From the NCBI RefSeq assembly GCF_902498825.1, contig NZ_LR701459.1, positions 1,780,414-1,844,413 on the forward strand: a DNA stretch of 64,000 nt, written 5' to 3'. Shown piece by piece: positions 17,429-26,327 of the stretch. The position numbers were made by a program, and so were the translations under genes. The DNA comes from Rhizobium sp. EC-SD404 (GTDB lineage: Bacteria; Pseudomonadota; Alphaproteobacteria; Rhizobiales; Rhizobiaceae). Every line of letters begins with the position of its first letter. Position 1 is the stretch's first letter. The notes under the pieces were generated by a model. That model ran no database searches, had not been told where the DNA came from, and was given only the letters and a program-made list of their open reading frames with translations.

Positions 17429-19276
17429 TCAGGACCGCGCCGCTTTCGAGATCTCCTCGACGGTCCCGCTTTCGCGCGGCGCTTCGCCGGTCTGGATGCT
17501 CCAAAGCGTGCGGTAGAGTCCAGGCTGGTGGATCAGTTCTGCATGGGTGCCGGATTGGGTGAGCCGGCCCTGTTCCATCACGTGGATAGTGTCCGCATGG
17601 ACGACGGTCGACAAACGGTGCGCAACGAGGATGACGGTGCGCTGGCCGCGCATCTTAGCGAGCGAACGCTGGATCGCGGCTTCCGTCTCATTGTCGACGG
17701 CGCTGGTCGCCTCATCGAGAATGAGAATGCGTGGATCGAGCAGAAGGGCACGTGCTAGCGCAATGCGCTGACGCTGTCCGCCCGATAGTTTCTGTCCATA
17801 CTCGCCGATGGAGGTGTCGTAGCCATCGGGCAGGGCATTGATGAACCCGTCCGCTTCCGCCAGCCGGGCTGCCGCGATCACCTCGTCTCGTGCGGCATCG
17901 GGGCGACCATAGGCGATGTTGTCGGCGACGGAGCCGGCGAACAGAGTCACTTCCTGCGGCACCCAGGCCATGGAGCGCCGAAGAGCCTTGACCGTCCAGC
18001 GATCGAGCGTGACGTCGTCGAGCGCGATGGACCCGGACTGGGGATCGAGGAAACGGCCGATCAGCTTGATCAGGGTCGACTTGCCGCCGCCGGTCGGTCC
18101 GACGAGGGCCACCGTGTGGCCGGCGGGAATGTCGAGGTCGATGCCGTTGACGCCGCCATTGCTCGTCTCGTAGCGGAAAGCGACGCCTTTCAGGGCGAAG
18201 CGGCCATCGACGGGAGCGTCATGGGTGCCTTCGTCCTTGGCGATCGGCTCGTTGAGCAGGCTGAGAATGCGCCGCGTCGACGCCATCGCGCGCTCGTAGA
18301 GATCGACGACTTCCGCAAGGCCGGTCATCGGCCACAGCAGCCGCTGGGTGAGGAAGACGAGAAGTCCGTAAGCGCCGACTTCCATCGTACCGTTGAGCGT
18401 CATCCAGCCGCCGATGAGAAACGTCGCCAGGAAGCCCGATAGGATCGCCATGCGAATGATCGGTATGAACGCGGACGAAATGCGGATTGCGGCGCGGTTG
18501 GCCGTCAGATAGCCGACGCTTTCCTGTGAAAGCGCTTCCGTCTCGCGCTCTTCGGCGCCAAAGGCACGGATCGTTGCCAAGCCCTGCAGGTTCGTCGTCA
18601 GCTTCGCGCCGAGCTGGCCGGCACGCGCGCGCACCGTGTCGTAGCGGCTCTGCGCGCGTTTTTGAAACCAGAACGCACCGAAAATGATGGCCGGAACCGG
18701 CAGGAACGCGACGACGGCAATGAGCGGCGACACGATGAAGAAGACCGTGCCGACGAGAATAACGGCCGCGAAGGTCTGGATCAGCGTGTTGGCGCCACCG
18801 TCGAGGAACCGCTCGAGCTGGTTGATGTCGTCGTTGAGGATGGTGACGAGGTTGCCGGACCGCTGCTCCTCGAAGAACCGTGTCGGCAGGTATTGCGCAT
18901 GGTTATAGCAAAGGATGCGCAACCGGTGCTGCACGTCCTGGGCAAGCCCGCGCCAGAGGACCTGGTAGATATATTCGAACAAGGACTCGCCGAACCAGAT
19001 GAGGAAGGTGGCGATGCCGAGCGCGATCAGCTGATCGGTCGGATCGCTCAATCCAAGCTGCGCGACGAAGGACGCTTCGCCGCGTACCACCACATCGAGC
19101 GCTATGCCGATGAGGATTTCCGGCATCACGTCGAAGATCTTGTTGATGATCGAGGAGGCCGTCGCCATGACGACGCGGCGGCGTTCGTCGCGGATCAGTC
19201 GGAAGAGCACCACCAGCGGATGGCCGCGCGTCAGATCTGCATTGTCGAGGTGAATACGGGACGGACGGTCGGCCAT
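17429..19276 (-). CDS. ABC exporter half-transporter (fused membrane and ATPase domains)
   Basis: The 615-residue protein starts MADRPSRIHLDNADLTRGHP. An N-terminal type-I exporter membrane domain of six helices covers about 30-340. A nucleotide-binding domain follows, with Walker A GPTGGGKST, signature LSGGQRQRIALARALL, Walker B RILILDEATSAVD and a switch histidine in VAHRLSTV. It should act as a homodimer, pumping a lipid or hydrophobic substrate outward. It lies 73 bp after tonB on the same strand and may be partly co-transcribed with the exb/tonB cluster. A longer in-frame start at 19522 would run back over tonB and is rejected. Substrate unknown; it does not resemble the NdvA glucan exporter N-terminus. 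Confidence 0.88.
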   Translation of the reverse strand: MADRPSRIHLDNADLTRGHPLVVLFRLIRDERRRVVMATASSIINKIFDVMPEILIGIALDVVVRGEASFVAQLGLSDPTDQLIALGIATFLIWFGESLFEYIYQVLWRGLAQDVQHRLRILCYNHAQYLPTRFFEEQRSGNLVTILNDDINQLERFLDGGANTLIQTFAAVILVGTVFFIVSPLIAVVAFLPVPAIIFGAFWFQKRAQSRYDTVRARAGQLGAKLTTNLQGLATIRAFGAEERETEALSQESVGYLTANRAAIRISSAFIPIIRMAILSGFLATFLIGGWMTLNGTMEVGAYGLLVFLTQRLLWPMTGLAEVVDLYERAMASTRRILSLLNEPIAKDEGTHDAPVDGRFALKGVAFRYETSNGGVNGIDLDIPAGHTVALVGPTGGGKSTLIKLIGRFLDPQSGSIALDDVTLDRWTVKALRRSMAWVPQEVTLFAGSVADNIAYGRPDAARDEVIAAARLAEADGFINALPDGYDTSIGEYGQKLSGGQRQRIALARALLLDPRILILDEATSAVDNETEAAIQRSLAKMRGQRTVILVAHRLSTVVHADTIHVMEQGRLTQSGTHAELIHQPGLYRTLWSIQTGEAPRESGTVEEISKAARS

Positions 19277-19323
19277 GGTCAGTGATCTTCGCCAGAAAAA
19301 TGCCGAGGTAAGGCAAGCAGGAT

Positions 19324-19350
19324 AAAAAAGCAGCCGAGCTATAGGCGGCT
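19324..19350 (-). terminator. Weak terminator-like hairpin at the end of tonB
   Basis: On the minus strand a 5 bp stem (AGCCG / CGGCT) touching the tonB stop codon is followed by C and six T residues. The short stem suggests partial termination before the ABC exporter gene. Confidence 0.35.
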
Positions 19351-20585
19351 CAGCGCGTGAATGCCAGCGGCACCGTGAACGGCCAAGCGGACCGGGCTGC
19401 GGCCTGCGGGATCTGCGGGAAGGGCGCAGCTCTCTGCACGGTTTCGATGGCAGCCTGGTCGAGCACCGGCGAGCCGGAACTGCGCACGACGGAAATGCCG
19501 CTGACGCCGCCTCCTGCCGCAACGGTGAAGCTCACATGCACCTCACCGGTCAGGCGATCCCGCCGTGCGGCCGCCGGATAGCGCAGCGCTCGCCTCAATC
19601 GCGTGACCACCTGGCCCGGATAGTTCGACACGGCGGCATTTCCTGCCGCCTGTTCCCGCGCACTGGCCTGCGACCCCTGCGTCGCCGCTCCCGATTGCGC
19701 CTGACCATTGGCGGTGCCCTGACGCTGTTGCGCTTGCTGTTGGCCCTGATTGCCCTGCGGAGGTGGCGCTTGGCGCGGCGGTTGCTCGGCCACCTGCCGC
19801 GGAGGTGGCGGCGGCGTGTAGGCGGGCCGGGGCGTCGGGATCGGGGCGTTCGGAATGGGATCCGGCAGCGGCTCGATCGTCTCGGCACTTTCGACCGGCG
19901 TCTCTTCCGGCGCGTTTTCGGCTTCCAATGGCTCCGGCTCCACGGGCGCCGTGTCTTGCTCCACTATTTCCGATGGCTCGGGCTCGACAGGGGCGGGCTC
20001 TTCGGCAACGACGATGCCATCGGTCGAGGGAGCGATCTCTTCGACAGGTGCTTCCGGCGTCGGCGCTAGTTCTGCTTCGGATGTTTCCACAGGCGCTTGC
20101 TGCGGTGTAACCGGTTGTTCCGCGCTCTCCACAGGCTCGGTGGGCGTCGTTTCCACGGGTTCGACGGGTGTCGTCTCCACGGGCTCTGATGCTTCTTGCC
20201 CGATCAGTTCCGCATCTTCGAAAGCGTTGCCGACCATCGAGACAGAAATCGGTCCGCCACCTGCGATCTGGATATCCGGCGTCCGGTTCATGAAGGCCAC
20301 CGTCGCCCCTAGATGGATCGCGACGGAGGCGAGAAGGGCGATCGTCTGAAGCGTCAGGCCGGCACTGTGGCGTGCGCGCGCAGCGAGGGGAATATCCGCT
20401 GGATCAATGGCTTCCGTGTCGGCCGTCGATGTCGACGGCAGCGACCCATGGGCATCGGCGAGCCCCTCGATCAACGTCGCCTTCTCGCTGGACGGGACGA
20501 AATCGATCGTCTCGAAGTGGCTGCCGTCGCCGCGAGACCCGGCGTCATAGTTCATCGTATGGATCAAGGGCTGGGTGCGGCTCAT
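19350..20585 (-). CDS. tonB: TonB-type energy transducer
   Basis: The 411-residue protein has an unusually long cytoplasmic N-terminus of about 78 residues and a single anchor helix near 79-99 (LQTIALLASVAIHLGATVAF). A long periplasmic spacer rich in Pro, Glu, Val and Thr with repeated PVE-type motifs follows, then a Gln/Ala-rich stretch. The C-terminal TonB domain is YPAAARRDRLTGEVHVSFTV...SGSPVLDQAAIETVQRA...PFTVPLAFTR. It passes proton-motive energy from ExbBD to an outer-membrane receptor. It overlaps the second exbD by 4 bp. No TonB-dependent receptor gene is seen in the window, so the receptor must lie elsewhere. Confidence 0.92.
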   Translation of the reverse strand: MSRTQPLIHTMNYDAGSRGDGSHFETIDFVPSSEKATLIEGLADAHGSLPSTSTADTEAIDPADIPLAARARHSAGLTLQTIALLASVAIHLGATVAFMNRTPDIQIAGGGPISVSMVGNAFEDAELIGQEASEPVETTPVEPVETTPTEPVESAEQPVTPQQAPVETSEAELAPTPEAPVEEIAPSTDGIVVAEEPAPVEPEPSEIVEQDTAPVEPEPLEAENAPEETPVESAETIEPLPDPIPNAPIPTPRPAYTPPPPPRQVAEQPPRQAPPPQGNQGQQQAQQRQGTANGQAQSGAATQGSQASAREQAAGNAAVSNYPGQVVTRLRRALRYPAAARRDRLTGEVHVSFTVAAGGGVSGISVVRSSGSPVLDQAAIETVQRAAPFPQIPQAAARSAWPFTVPLAFTR

Positions 20586-20983
20586 GGCGCAGCGCGCTCC
20601 GTCATCACCGTGACGGTTTCGACGCCGAGGGAGCGCAAGCCGCTGGCGATCTGGATCAGGTCAGCAGCAGGCAGCGCGCGGTCGACGAGCAGTTTGGGTC
20701 GATCTTCAGCCGTCTCCGAGCCGGCGGAGGCGTGTTCGGCAGCCCAGGTCTCGAGCGTCGTCGGCTGACCGCGGAACCAGAGCGAGCCGTCGGCGCGGAT
20801 CGCGAGCGTGTCGGCCGGCGCCGTCCGCTCGGCCTCGCTGGTGCTGATCATCGAGACTTCCCGATCGATCGGCGGCGTCAGGGAGCCGGCGACCAGGAAG
20901 AAGATGAGCATGAGGAACACCACGTTGATGAGCGTGATCGTGTTCTCGGGCGCAGCCTTTTTTTTCGGGACGGGCAGCTTCAT
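20582..20983 (-). CDS. exbD: ExbD-family biopolymer transport protein (second copy)
   Basis: The 133-residue protein starts MKLPVPKKKAAPENTITLINVVFLMLIFFLVAGSL: a short basic cytoplasmic tail, one membrane helix, then a periplasmic ExbD/TolR domain. The helix carries N-V-V-F instead of the usual D-V-V/I-F, so the conserved protonatable aspartate of the ExbD membrane segment appears to be asparagine in this copy. The other copy next door keeps the aspartate. It sits 22 bp after the first exbD and overlaps tonB by 4 bp. Confidence 0.88.
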   Translation of the reverse strand: MKLPVPKKKAAPENTITLINVVFLMLIFFLVAGSLTPPIDREVSMISTSEAERTAPADTLAIRADGSLWFRGQPTTLETWAAEHASAGSETAEDRPKLLVDRALPAADLIQIASGLRSLGVETVTVMTERAAP

Positions 20984-21005
20984 TGCTTCTTTCCGATCGC
21001 CATCA

Positions 21006-21389
21006 TCATTGCGCGACGCTCAAGGGGATATCGCTGGCGCTGCGGATCGCTTCGACAGCGCTGATCAGTTCCTGGGACTGCGCCTCGCCACGCACCAGGA
21101 GCACCGCCGATTCCGCACCATTGTCGGCAAGCCGCGAAACCTCTCCGGCGACCCCAGCCGCATCAGCAAAGGAAAGGCCGTTCACGCTCCATCCATCGTC
21201 GGCCAAGCGCACCAGAACGTCCGGCGTGCCGGATGAGCCTGTCGTGGCCTGCGCACCCGTCAGTTCCACTTCGGCGAACCGTGTGAACGTCGAGGACAGC
21301 ATGAAAAACAACAGCAAAAGGAAGATCACGTCGATCAGTGACGTGAGTGACAATCGCCTAGCTCTTCGGACGGAGGCCTGGACACGCAT
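21006..21389 (-). CDS. exbD: ExbD-family biopolymer transport protein (first copy)
   Basis: The 127-residue protein starts MRVQASVRRARRLSLTSLIDVIFLLLLFFMLSSTF. It has the classical L-T-S-L-I-D-V-I-F-L-L-L motif in which Asp carries the proton, a single membrane helix, and a periplasmic domain ending in a short helix and strand pattern. Its ATG shares one base with the exbB stop (TGATG), indicating translational coupling. With ExbB it forms the proton-driven motor that energises TonB. Confidence 0.92.
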   Translation of the reverse strand: MRVQASVRRARRLSLTSLIDVIFLLLLFFMLSSTFTRFAEVELTGAQATTGSSGTPDVLVRLADDGWSVNGLSFADAAGVAGEVSRLADNGAESAVLLVRGEAQSQELISAVEAIRSASDIPLSVAQ

Positions 21390-22099
21390 CAGTAGGCAGC
21401 GCTCCGCGTGTCCACGGTCGATGCGAAATCGCGGTGCTGCTCCGTCTCATGTCCGTCACGCACACCGAGTGCGCGCGACGACAGGAAGGCGCCGGTCAGT
21501 GTCTCGACCGCTACGCGTTCGTTTTCGACACGGGACTCAAACCAGGTCAGAAGCAGCGAGACAGGCATCGCGACGGCAAGGCCGACGGCTGTCGTCAAAA
21601 GCGCGACCCAGATGCCGCCGGCAAGGATGGACGGATCGACGGCATTTCCGGCGCCCTGAAGGCTCTGGAACGCCTCGATCATGCCGAGAACCGTTCCGAA
21701 CAGGCCAAGCAGCGGCGAAATCTGCGCGATGGCATCCATGGCACGGAAGCCACGTTGCAGTTTATGCAAGCGGTCGACGGCGGTGCGGCTGACCTCTTCC
21801 TCGATCGCCGATTTTGACACCGCGCGACGCACGGAAAGCCGCATGGCCGTGACCATCGTTTCGGAGACGAGCGAACGGTCATCGGCGACAGCCGCCTCCG
21901 CACCGCGATAATCGCGCTGGCTCCACAGTTCGATAGCTTTTCGCGCCCGTCCGTGGGCCCCCACGCGTTCGCGGGCAAACTGGACGAACTTCATCAGAAT
22001 CAGCGCAAGCGCGAACACGGAAAGGATGAGCAGGACGCCGACGACCCAGCCGCCGAGCTCGAGAAAATTGGCGATGATGTCGATGATCTGGTTGATCAC
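21389..22099 (-). CDS. exbB: ExbB/TolQ/MotA-family proton channel
   Basis: The 236-residue protein has three membrane segments. One lies near the N-terminus (GGWVVGVLLILSVFALALILM). Two late ones include AIAQISPLLGLFGTVLGMIEAF, the family signature with the proton-path threonine region, and GIWVALLTTAVGLAVAMPVSLLL. The start is a GTG at 22099 (reads VINQIIDI), supported by a perfect GGAGGT six bases upstream. An ATG-initiated longer frame would run back into the preceding gene. It is the motor subunit for the two ExbDs and TonB that follow without gaps. Confidence 0.92.
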   Translation of the reverse strand: MINQIIDIIANFLELGGWVVGVLLILSVFALALILMKFVQFARERVGAHGRARKAIELWSQRDYRGAEAAVADDRSLVSETMVTAMRLSVRRAVSKSAIEEEVSRTAVDRLHKLQRGFRAMDAIAQISPLLGLFGTVLGMIEAFQSLQGAGNAVDPSILAGGIWVALLTTAVGLAVAMPVSLLLTWFESRVENERVAVETLTGAFLSSRALGVRDGHETEQHRDFASTVDTRSAAY

Positions 22100-22115
22100 G
22101 TGGTGACCTCCGGCG

Positions 22116-22550
22116 TCAGTTGGATAATTCGATATCGGATCGGCTCGAGGCCGCGAGTGAGACGATGCAGACGTCTTCGGGCAGATCAGCGCTCTCGCAT
22201 GTAGCCACGTCATTCACGAGCACGCGGGACAGCGAAGAGCAGTCCGTCCCGCCGATGTTGAATTGACGAACGCGCGTGCGGCCAGCCGGAATGTCCTGAA
22301 AGTCGAGCACCGTCATGCGCTCGACCAGGCCTTCGCCATTAAAGAACACCATCTGGTAGGAGGCTTTCGAGATGTCGCCGCCGAGGCCGCTTTCAACGAC
22401 GAATGTCATCATGCAGCCGTTGTCCGTCTCGGCTGTTGCATTCAACTCAACCGACAGGCCTTGGGCCGGCTCCGAAGCCGTCTGGGCCTGTGCTGGCACC
22501 GCTAGAAGGCCACAGACGAGGGGGAGAAGGGTGAGCGTTGCGCGGTTCAT
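22116..22550 (-). CDS. Small exported cysteine-containing protein, first gene of the exb/tonB operon
   Basis: The 144-residue protein has a clear signal peptide (MNRATLTLLPLVCGLLAVPAQAQ). The mature part is acidic with four cysteines (NGCMM, TDCSS, ATCES, DVCIV), enough for two disulfides, and a predicted all-beta pattern. I do not recognise a family; a small periplasmic accessory to the TonB system is a reasonable guess from position. It ends 16 bp before exbB, so co-transcription is very likely. The ATG at 22550 was preferred over an in-frame TTG at 22571 because it places the signal peptide at the N-terminus. Confidence 0.75.
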   Translation of the reverse strand: MNRATLTLLPLVCGLLAVPAQAQTASEPAQGLSVELNATAETDNGCMMTFVVESGLGGDISKASYQMVFFNGEGLVERMTVLDFQDIPAGRTRVRQFNIGGTDCSSLSRVLVNDVATCESADLPEDVCIVSLAASSRSDIELSN

Positions 22551-22640
22551 GAGGGTCTCGAGCCTGATCAATTCTGAGGATTTTGACCGCTTAGCAGCAC
22601 CCCACCATAATAGTCTACTAGAAAACTCATCTTTAAGCCG

Positions 22641-22679
22641 CGTTCACGCGTTAGCCACCAGGGATATTTTGCGTGAACG
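22641..22679. repeat. Inverted repeat upstream of the PRC-barrel gene
   Basis: Perfect 9 bp arms CGTTCACGC and GCGTGAACG are separated by 21 bases, 66 bp upstream of the PRC-barrel start and in the region divergent from the exb operon. It could be a pair of operator half-sites or a leader hairpin. Confidence 0.45.
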
Positions 22680-22744
22680 TCGATTCAGGAACATCGGATT
22701 CCCCGTCGCGTTTCCCCTCCATCGAACAATGGGAGTGCAGAACG

Positions 22745-23098
22745 ATGAACGTTTCTTCTGAAAACATCCGCGCCACACGCGTCGAAGGTACCGAGGTCCG
22801 CAACAGTGCGGGCGAGCATCTCGGTAGCGTCAACGACCTCGTGATCGGCAAGCGTGACGGCAAGGTGAAATACGCGATCATGTCGTTTGGCGGCTTTCTT
22901 GGGATCGGCGAAGAATACCATCCGCTGCCGTGGGAAAAGCTGACCTACGATGAGCGTCAGGGGAGCTATATCGTCGATCTCTCCAAGGACCAGTTGGAAG
23001 GTGCTCCGCGGTATGCGCGCGAACGGGAGTTCGATTGGGGCGACAGTGAAAACACGCGTCGCATCAACGATTACTACGGCGTCCCGCCTTACATTTGA
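22745..23098 (+). CDS. PRC-barrel domain protein
   Basis: The 117-residue protein is built around a PRC-barrel: VRNSAGEHLGSVNDLVIGKRDGKVKYAIMSFGGFLGIGEEYHPLPWEKL, a typical short stand-alone alphaproteobacterial version. PRC barrels are found in photosynthetic reaction-centre subunit H and the ribosome factor RimM. The stand-alone rhizobial members have no settled role and often appear with stress genes. The start at 22745 follows GGGAG; a frame to 22673 adds unrelated sequence. No signal peptide, so it is cytoplasmic. A strong terminator follows. Confidence 0.85.
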   Translation: MNVSSENIRATRVEGTEVRNSAGEHLGSVNDLVIGKRDGKVKYAIMSFGGFLGIGEEYHPLPWEKLTYDERQGSYIVDLSKDQLEGAPRYAREREFDWGDSENTRRINDYYGVPPYI

Positions 23099-23148
23099 TC
23101 CTGTCCGATCATCCGGCTCTGAGGCGACATCAGAGAGGAAACCACCTT

Positions 23149-23174
23149 GGCGGGCCGTATCGGCCCGCCCTTTT
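23149..23174 (+). terminator. Intrinsic terminator after the PRC-barrel gene
   Basis: An 8 bp GC-only stem (GGCGGGCC / GGCCCGCC) with a 5-base loop is followed by CTTTT on the plus strand. Confidence 0.85.
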
Positions 23175-23188
23175 CATTTTACAGAGGC

Positions 23189-24715
23189 CTATGCGGCTGA
23201 AAGCGACACCGGATTTGCTTCCGGCCCGTCCGCTGCGCCAGGGCCTGTCTCGCATCCGAGATCCGGGAACGCCACGATCCTCTTGCCCGCGAAATCGGTC
23301 CGCACCACCGTCAGCCCGCGCTCTTCGAAATAGTCGAGCAACCTGCGGGCTCGGCGCGTCGAATGGGTGCCATAGGCCCGTGCCAGTGTCGCATCCGATG
23401 GGCACGCGGCGCCAGTCAGCGCAGCCTTCGCCACGAGAATGAACACGGCCTGAACGTCGTCCGGCAACGATTCCGCCAGATTGGCGACTTGGCGCCAGTC
23501 GTCGCTCGCCGCCATCTCCGCATCGATTCCGACGCGAGCGAGCGCAAAGCGCCGCCGGAACACGGCCAGTGTCACGGCCGGCCCGGGCAGCCGGGCAATC
23601 CGCGCGCGGACGAGAAAGTCCTGGTAAAGCTCGCCATCGCTCCGGAACGCGGCGTCCGGATCGGCGACGATCGCCGTCAGCAACCCGTCGATCATCCTGT
23701 CGCGCTCGAAAGCCGCCGTTTCCGTCTCGGCTTCAGTCGACTCGTCTTCTTCTTCTTCGTCCTGCGCGCCCGCAGGGGCAGCCTTGGCAAGTTCTGCCAG
23801 TATGTCGGTGGTGGGTCGCGGTGGTGGCGCAGTTCGGCGCGTCATCACGGCAGGCTCGGCAGGTCCCGGCGTGAAAATGAGGTCGCGTGCATCCTCCGGC
23901 GCTGGCGCATCGGGCAGGGGCGTCAGCTTTGGACTGGTCGAGCGGGCTTCCGTCTCTACCTTTCCAATGGCTATCGGCAGCGGACGCCGCGACAATGCCG
24001 GGCCGAGCGCGACGAATTTGCCGCGCTTGAGGTCCCGAAACATTTCGGCCTGACGGCGGTCCATGCCGAGCAGATCGGCAGCACGCGCCATGTCGATGTC
24101 GAGAAAGGTACGGCCCATCAGGAAGTTGGACGCTTCGGCGGCGACGTTCTTGGCAAGCTTGGCGAGCCGCTGCGTCGCGATCACGCCGGCAAGGCCACGC
24201 TTTCGGCCTCGGCACATCAAATTGGTCATGGCGCCGAGCGAGGCACGTCGCGCATCTTCAGCCACATCGCCGGCCGCCGCCGGCGCGAACAGCTGGGCCT
24301 CGTCCACGACCACGAGAACCGGGTACCAATAATCGCGCTCGGCATCGAACAGGCCGTTCAGGAACGTCGCCGCCGACCGCATCTGCTGGTCGGCTTCAAG
24401 CCCCTCGAGATTGAGGACGCAGGAGACACGGTGCCGGCGGATGCGCGCGGCGATCCGCAGCAATTCCTGTTCCGAGCGGGCCGCATCCACCACCACATGT
24501 CCGAACCGGTCGGCCAGCGTGACGAAGTCGCCCTCGGGATCGATGATGCATTGCTGGACCCAGGGCGCGCTCTGCTCAAGAAGCCGCCGCAGGAGATGCG
24601 ATTTGCCCGAGCCGGAATTGCCCTGAACGAGGAGACGCGTCGCGAGCAACTCTTCGAGATCGAGCAAGGCCGGCTTGTTCTCGCCTGTCTCTCCCATGTC
24701 GATGTCGACGCGCAT
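23189..24715 (-). CDS. HerA-like/DUF87 P-loop ATPase
   Basis: The 508-residue protein has Walker A QGNSGSGKSHLLRRLLE at about 31-47, Walker B VLVVVDEAQLFAP, and an arginine-finger style region (GVIATQRLAKLAKNV, SNFLMGRTFLDIDMARAADLLG). It resembles the HerA/FtsK-type helicase-motor group (DUF87) seen in many rhizobia. A low-complexity acidic linker (QDEEEEDESTEAETE) joins it to a C-terminal domain of about 170 residues. That domain ends with a winged-helix-like YGTHSTRRARRLLDYFEERG segment. HerA motors usually pair with NurA nuclease, but none is adjacent. DNA processing is plausible, not shown. Confidence 0.75.
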   Translation of the reverse strand: MRVDIDMGETGENKPALLDLEELLATRLLVQGNSGSGKSHLLRRLLEQSAPWVQQCIIDPEGDFVTLADRFGHVVVDAARSEQELLRIAARIRRHRVSCVLNLEGLEADQQMRSAATFLNGLFDAERDYWYPVLVVVDEAQLFAPAAAGDVAEDARRASLGAMTNLMCRGRKRGLAGVIATQRLAKLAKNVAAEASNFLMGRTFLDIDMARAADLLGMDRRQAEMFRDLKRGKFVALGPALSRRPLPIAIGKVETEARSTSPKLTPLPDAPAPEDARDLIFTPGPAEPAVMTRRTAPPPRPTTDILAELAKAAPAGAQDEEEEDESTEAETETAAFERDRMIDGLLTAIVADPDAAFRSDGELYQDFLVRARIARLPGPAVTLAVFRRRFALARVGIDAEMAASDDWRQVANLAESLPDDVQAVFILVAKAALTGAACPSDATLARAYGTHSTRRARRLLDYFEERGLTVVRTDFAGKRIVAFPDLGCETGPGAADGPEANPVSLSAA

Positions 24716-25041
24716 TTGGTCTCCCGGATGTCAGCCAAGCCTATACCTAGCACCTCGATGCCTGTTCGTTCGCCCCTCGTGGCGCGAAACCCACAGATGT
24801 TTGGCCGAGTGGCCAGGATCAGGCACGAAGATCACGCGCCATGAATTGCGCCAATCTCTCGTGCACGGCCCGGACGTGGCGGCGGGTTGTTGAACAGGTG
24901 ATTCTGTGGCAGTCATCGACACGATCGGCTGCGTTCCGCGCCGGGTTTCCCCCGCACATCATCGCCTGTCCGCGATTGGACAGCATTAGCGCGTTTCCGG
25001 TATTGCGATGCCGGTCGCCCCAATTGCATGAAAGGCCAGTC
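24716..25041. other. Divergent intergenic region before the DegT aminotransferase
   Basis: This 326 bp stretch lies between the divergent HerA-like ATPase and DegT genes. An open frame runs through most of it in phase with degT, from an ATG at 24841, but its predicted extension lacks family similarity. An imperfect 7 bp hairpin at 24997-25014 (CCGGTAT / ATGCCGG, one G-T pair) lies just before the aminotransferase ribosome-binding site. No tRNA or other RNA gene is apparent. Confidence 0.4.
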
Positions 25042-26202
25042 ATGTCGGAACAATCCATTCCATTCATCGATCTCGCAGCCCAGCAGGCAGTGATTCGCCC
25101 GAAGATCGACGCGGCGATCGCGCGCGTCCTCGATCACGGCCAGTACATCATGGGCCCCGAAGTCGCTGAATTGGAAAAGCAGTTGGCTGAGTTCTGCGGC
25201 GCAACCCATGCGATCGCCTGCTCCAACGGAACCGATGCGCTCGCGCTTGGCTTGATGGCGAAGGACGTGCGTCCCGGCGATGCGATCTTCTGCCCGAGCT
25301 TCACCTTCGCGGCCACCGGCGAAGTCGTCGCCTGGCTCGGCGCCACGCCCTATTTCGTCGATATCCTCGAAGACACCTACAACATGGATCCGGAGAGCCT
25401 GAGCCAGGCGATCCTCGATGCCAAGGCCGCCGGCCATCGCCCCGTCGGCATCATTCCGGTCGATCTGTTCGGTCAGGCGGCCGATTATGATCGGATCGAG
25501 CCGATCGCCGAGGAGAACGGCCTCTGGATGATGTGCGACACGGCACAGGGCTTCGGCGCGACCTACAAGGGCCGCGTGACGGGTTCGATCGGCCACATCG
25601 CCACGACCAGCTTTTTCCCCGCCAAGCCGCTCGGCGGCTACGGCGATGGTGGCGCGATCTTCGTCGGTGACGACGAACTGGCCAAGATCATCCGGTCGCT
25701 GGTCAACCACGGCTATGGCAGCGAGCGCTATGACAATGTCCGCATTGGCATGAATGGCCGGCTGGATTCCATCCAGGCCGCCATCCTGATCGAGAAGCTC
25801 GCGCTCTTCCCGGGCGAGATCGAAGCCCGCGACAAGGTCGCGAAGCGCTATAGCGAGGGGCTTTCCGACGTCGTCGTGACGCCGGTCGTCATGGAAGGCA
25901 CGCGGTCGGTCTGGGCCCAGTACACGATCAGGGCGCCTGGGCGGGATCGCTCCAGCATTCTGGAAGCTCTCAAGGCCAAGGGCATCCCCACGGCGATCTA
26001 CTATCCGAAGCCGATGCACGTGCAGACCGCTTATCAGCATTACCCGAAGGCGGGCGGTGCGCTGCCGGTTTGCGACCGGCTTTCCGCCGAGGTTTTCAGC
26101 CTGCCGATGCATGCCTATCTCGATGAGGCGACGCAAGATCGCATCATCGATGCAGTGCGAAGCGTAGTTCCCACAATTGTAAAGAGTGCAGCCGCCCGTT
26201 AA
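25042..26202 (+). CDS. DegT/DnrJ/EryC1/StrS-family sugar aminotransferase
   Basis: The 386-residue protein starts [23 protein letters not shown]. It has [19 protein letters not shown] (cofactor phosphate loop), [22 protein letters not shown] and the PLP-lysine segment [17 protein letters not shown]. The C-terminus carries the family histidine/tyrosine motif [23 protein letters not shown]. Members transfer an amino group to keto-sugars attached to nucleotides. The N-terminus resembles WbpE-type enzymes that make 3-amino sugars. It precedes glmU and glmS on the same strand, so a role in surface amino-sugar supply is likely. The exact substrate is not readable from sequence. Confidence 0.9.
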   Translation: MSEQSIPFIDLAAQQAVIRPKIDAAIARVLDHGQYIMGPEVAELEKQLAEFCGATHAIACSNGTDALALGLMAKDVRPGDAIFCPSFTFAATGEVVAWLGATPYFVDILEDTYNMDPESLSQAILDAKAAGHRPVGIIPVDLFGQAADYDRIEPIAEENGLWMMCDTAQGFGATYKGRVTGSIGHIATTSFFPAKPLGGYGDGGAIFVGDDELAKIIRSLVNHGYGSERYDNVRIGMNGRLDSIQAAILIEKLALFPGEIEARDKVAKRYSEGLSDVVVTPVVMEGTRSVWAQYTIRAPGRDRSSILEALKAKGIPTAIYYPKPMHVQTAYQHYPKAGGALPVCDRLSAEVFSLPMHAYLDEATQDRIIDAVRSVVPTIVKSAAAR

Positions 26203-26327
26203 TCGGGAGTTCGCCATGCTTCATGGAGTATGGCGGCCGAGCGCTGGTCTTTGCGCTTTCGCAAGATCGGCGCGCTAGGCACACAATCGGCCGGGCCTTC
26301 ACGGACTGGCAGGACACGGGATCGAAG

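Noticed and set aside
24790..24830. GCCGAGTGGCC-like string resembling a Leu/Ser tRNA start
   Set aside because: No acceptor stem, anticodon arm or T arm can be folded around it.
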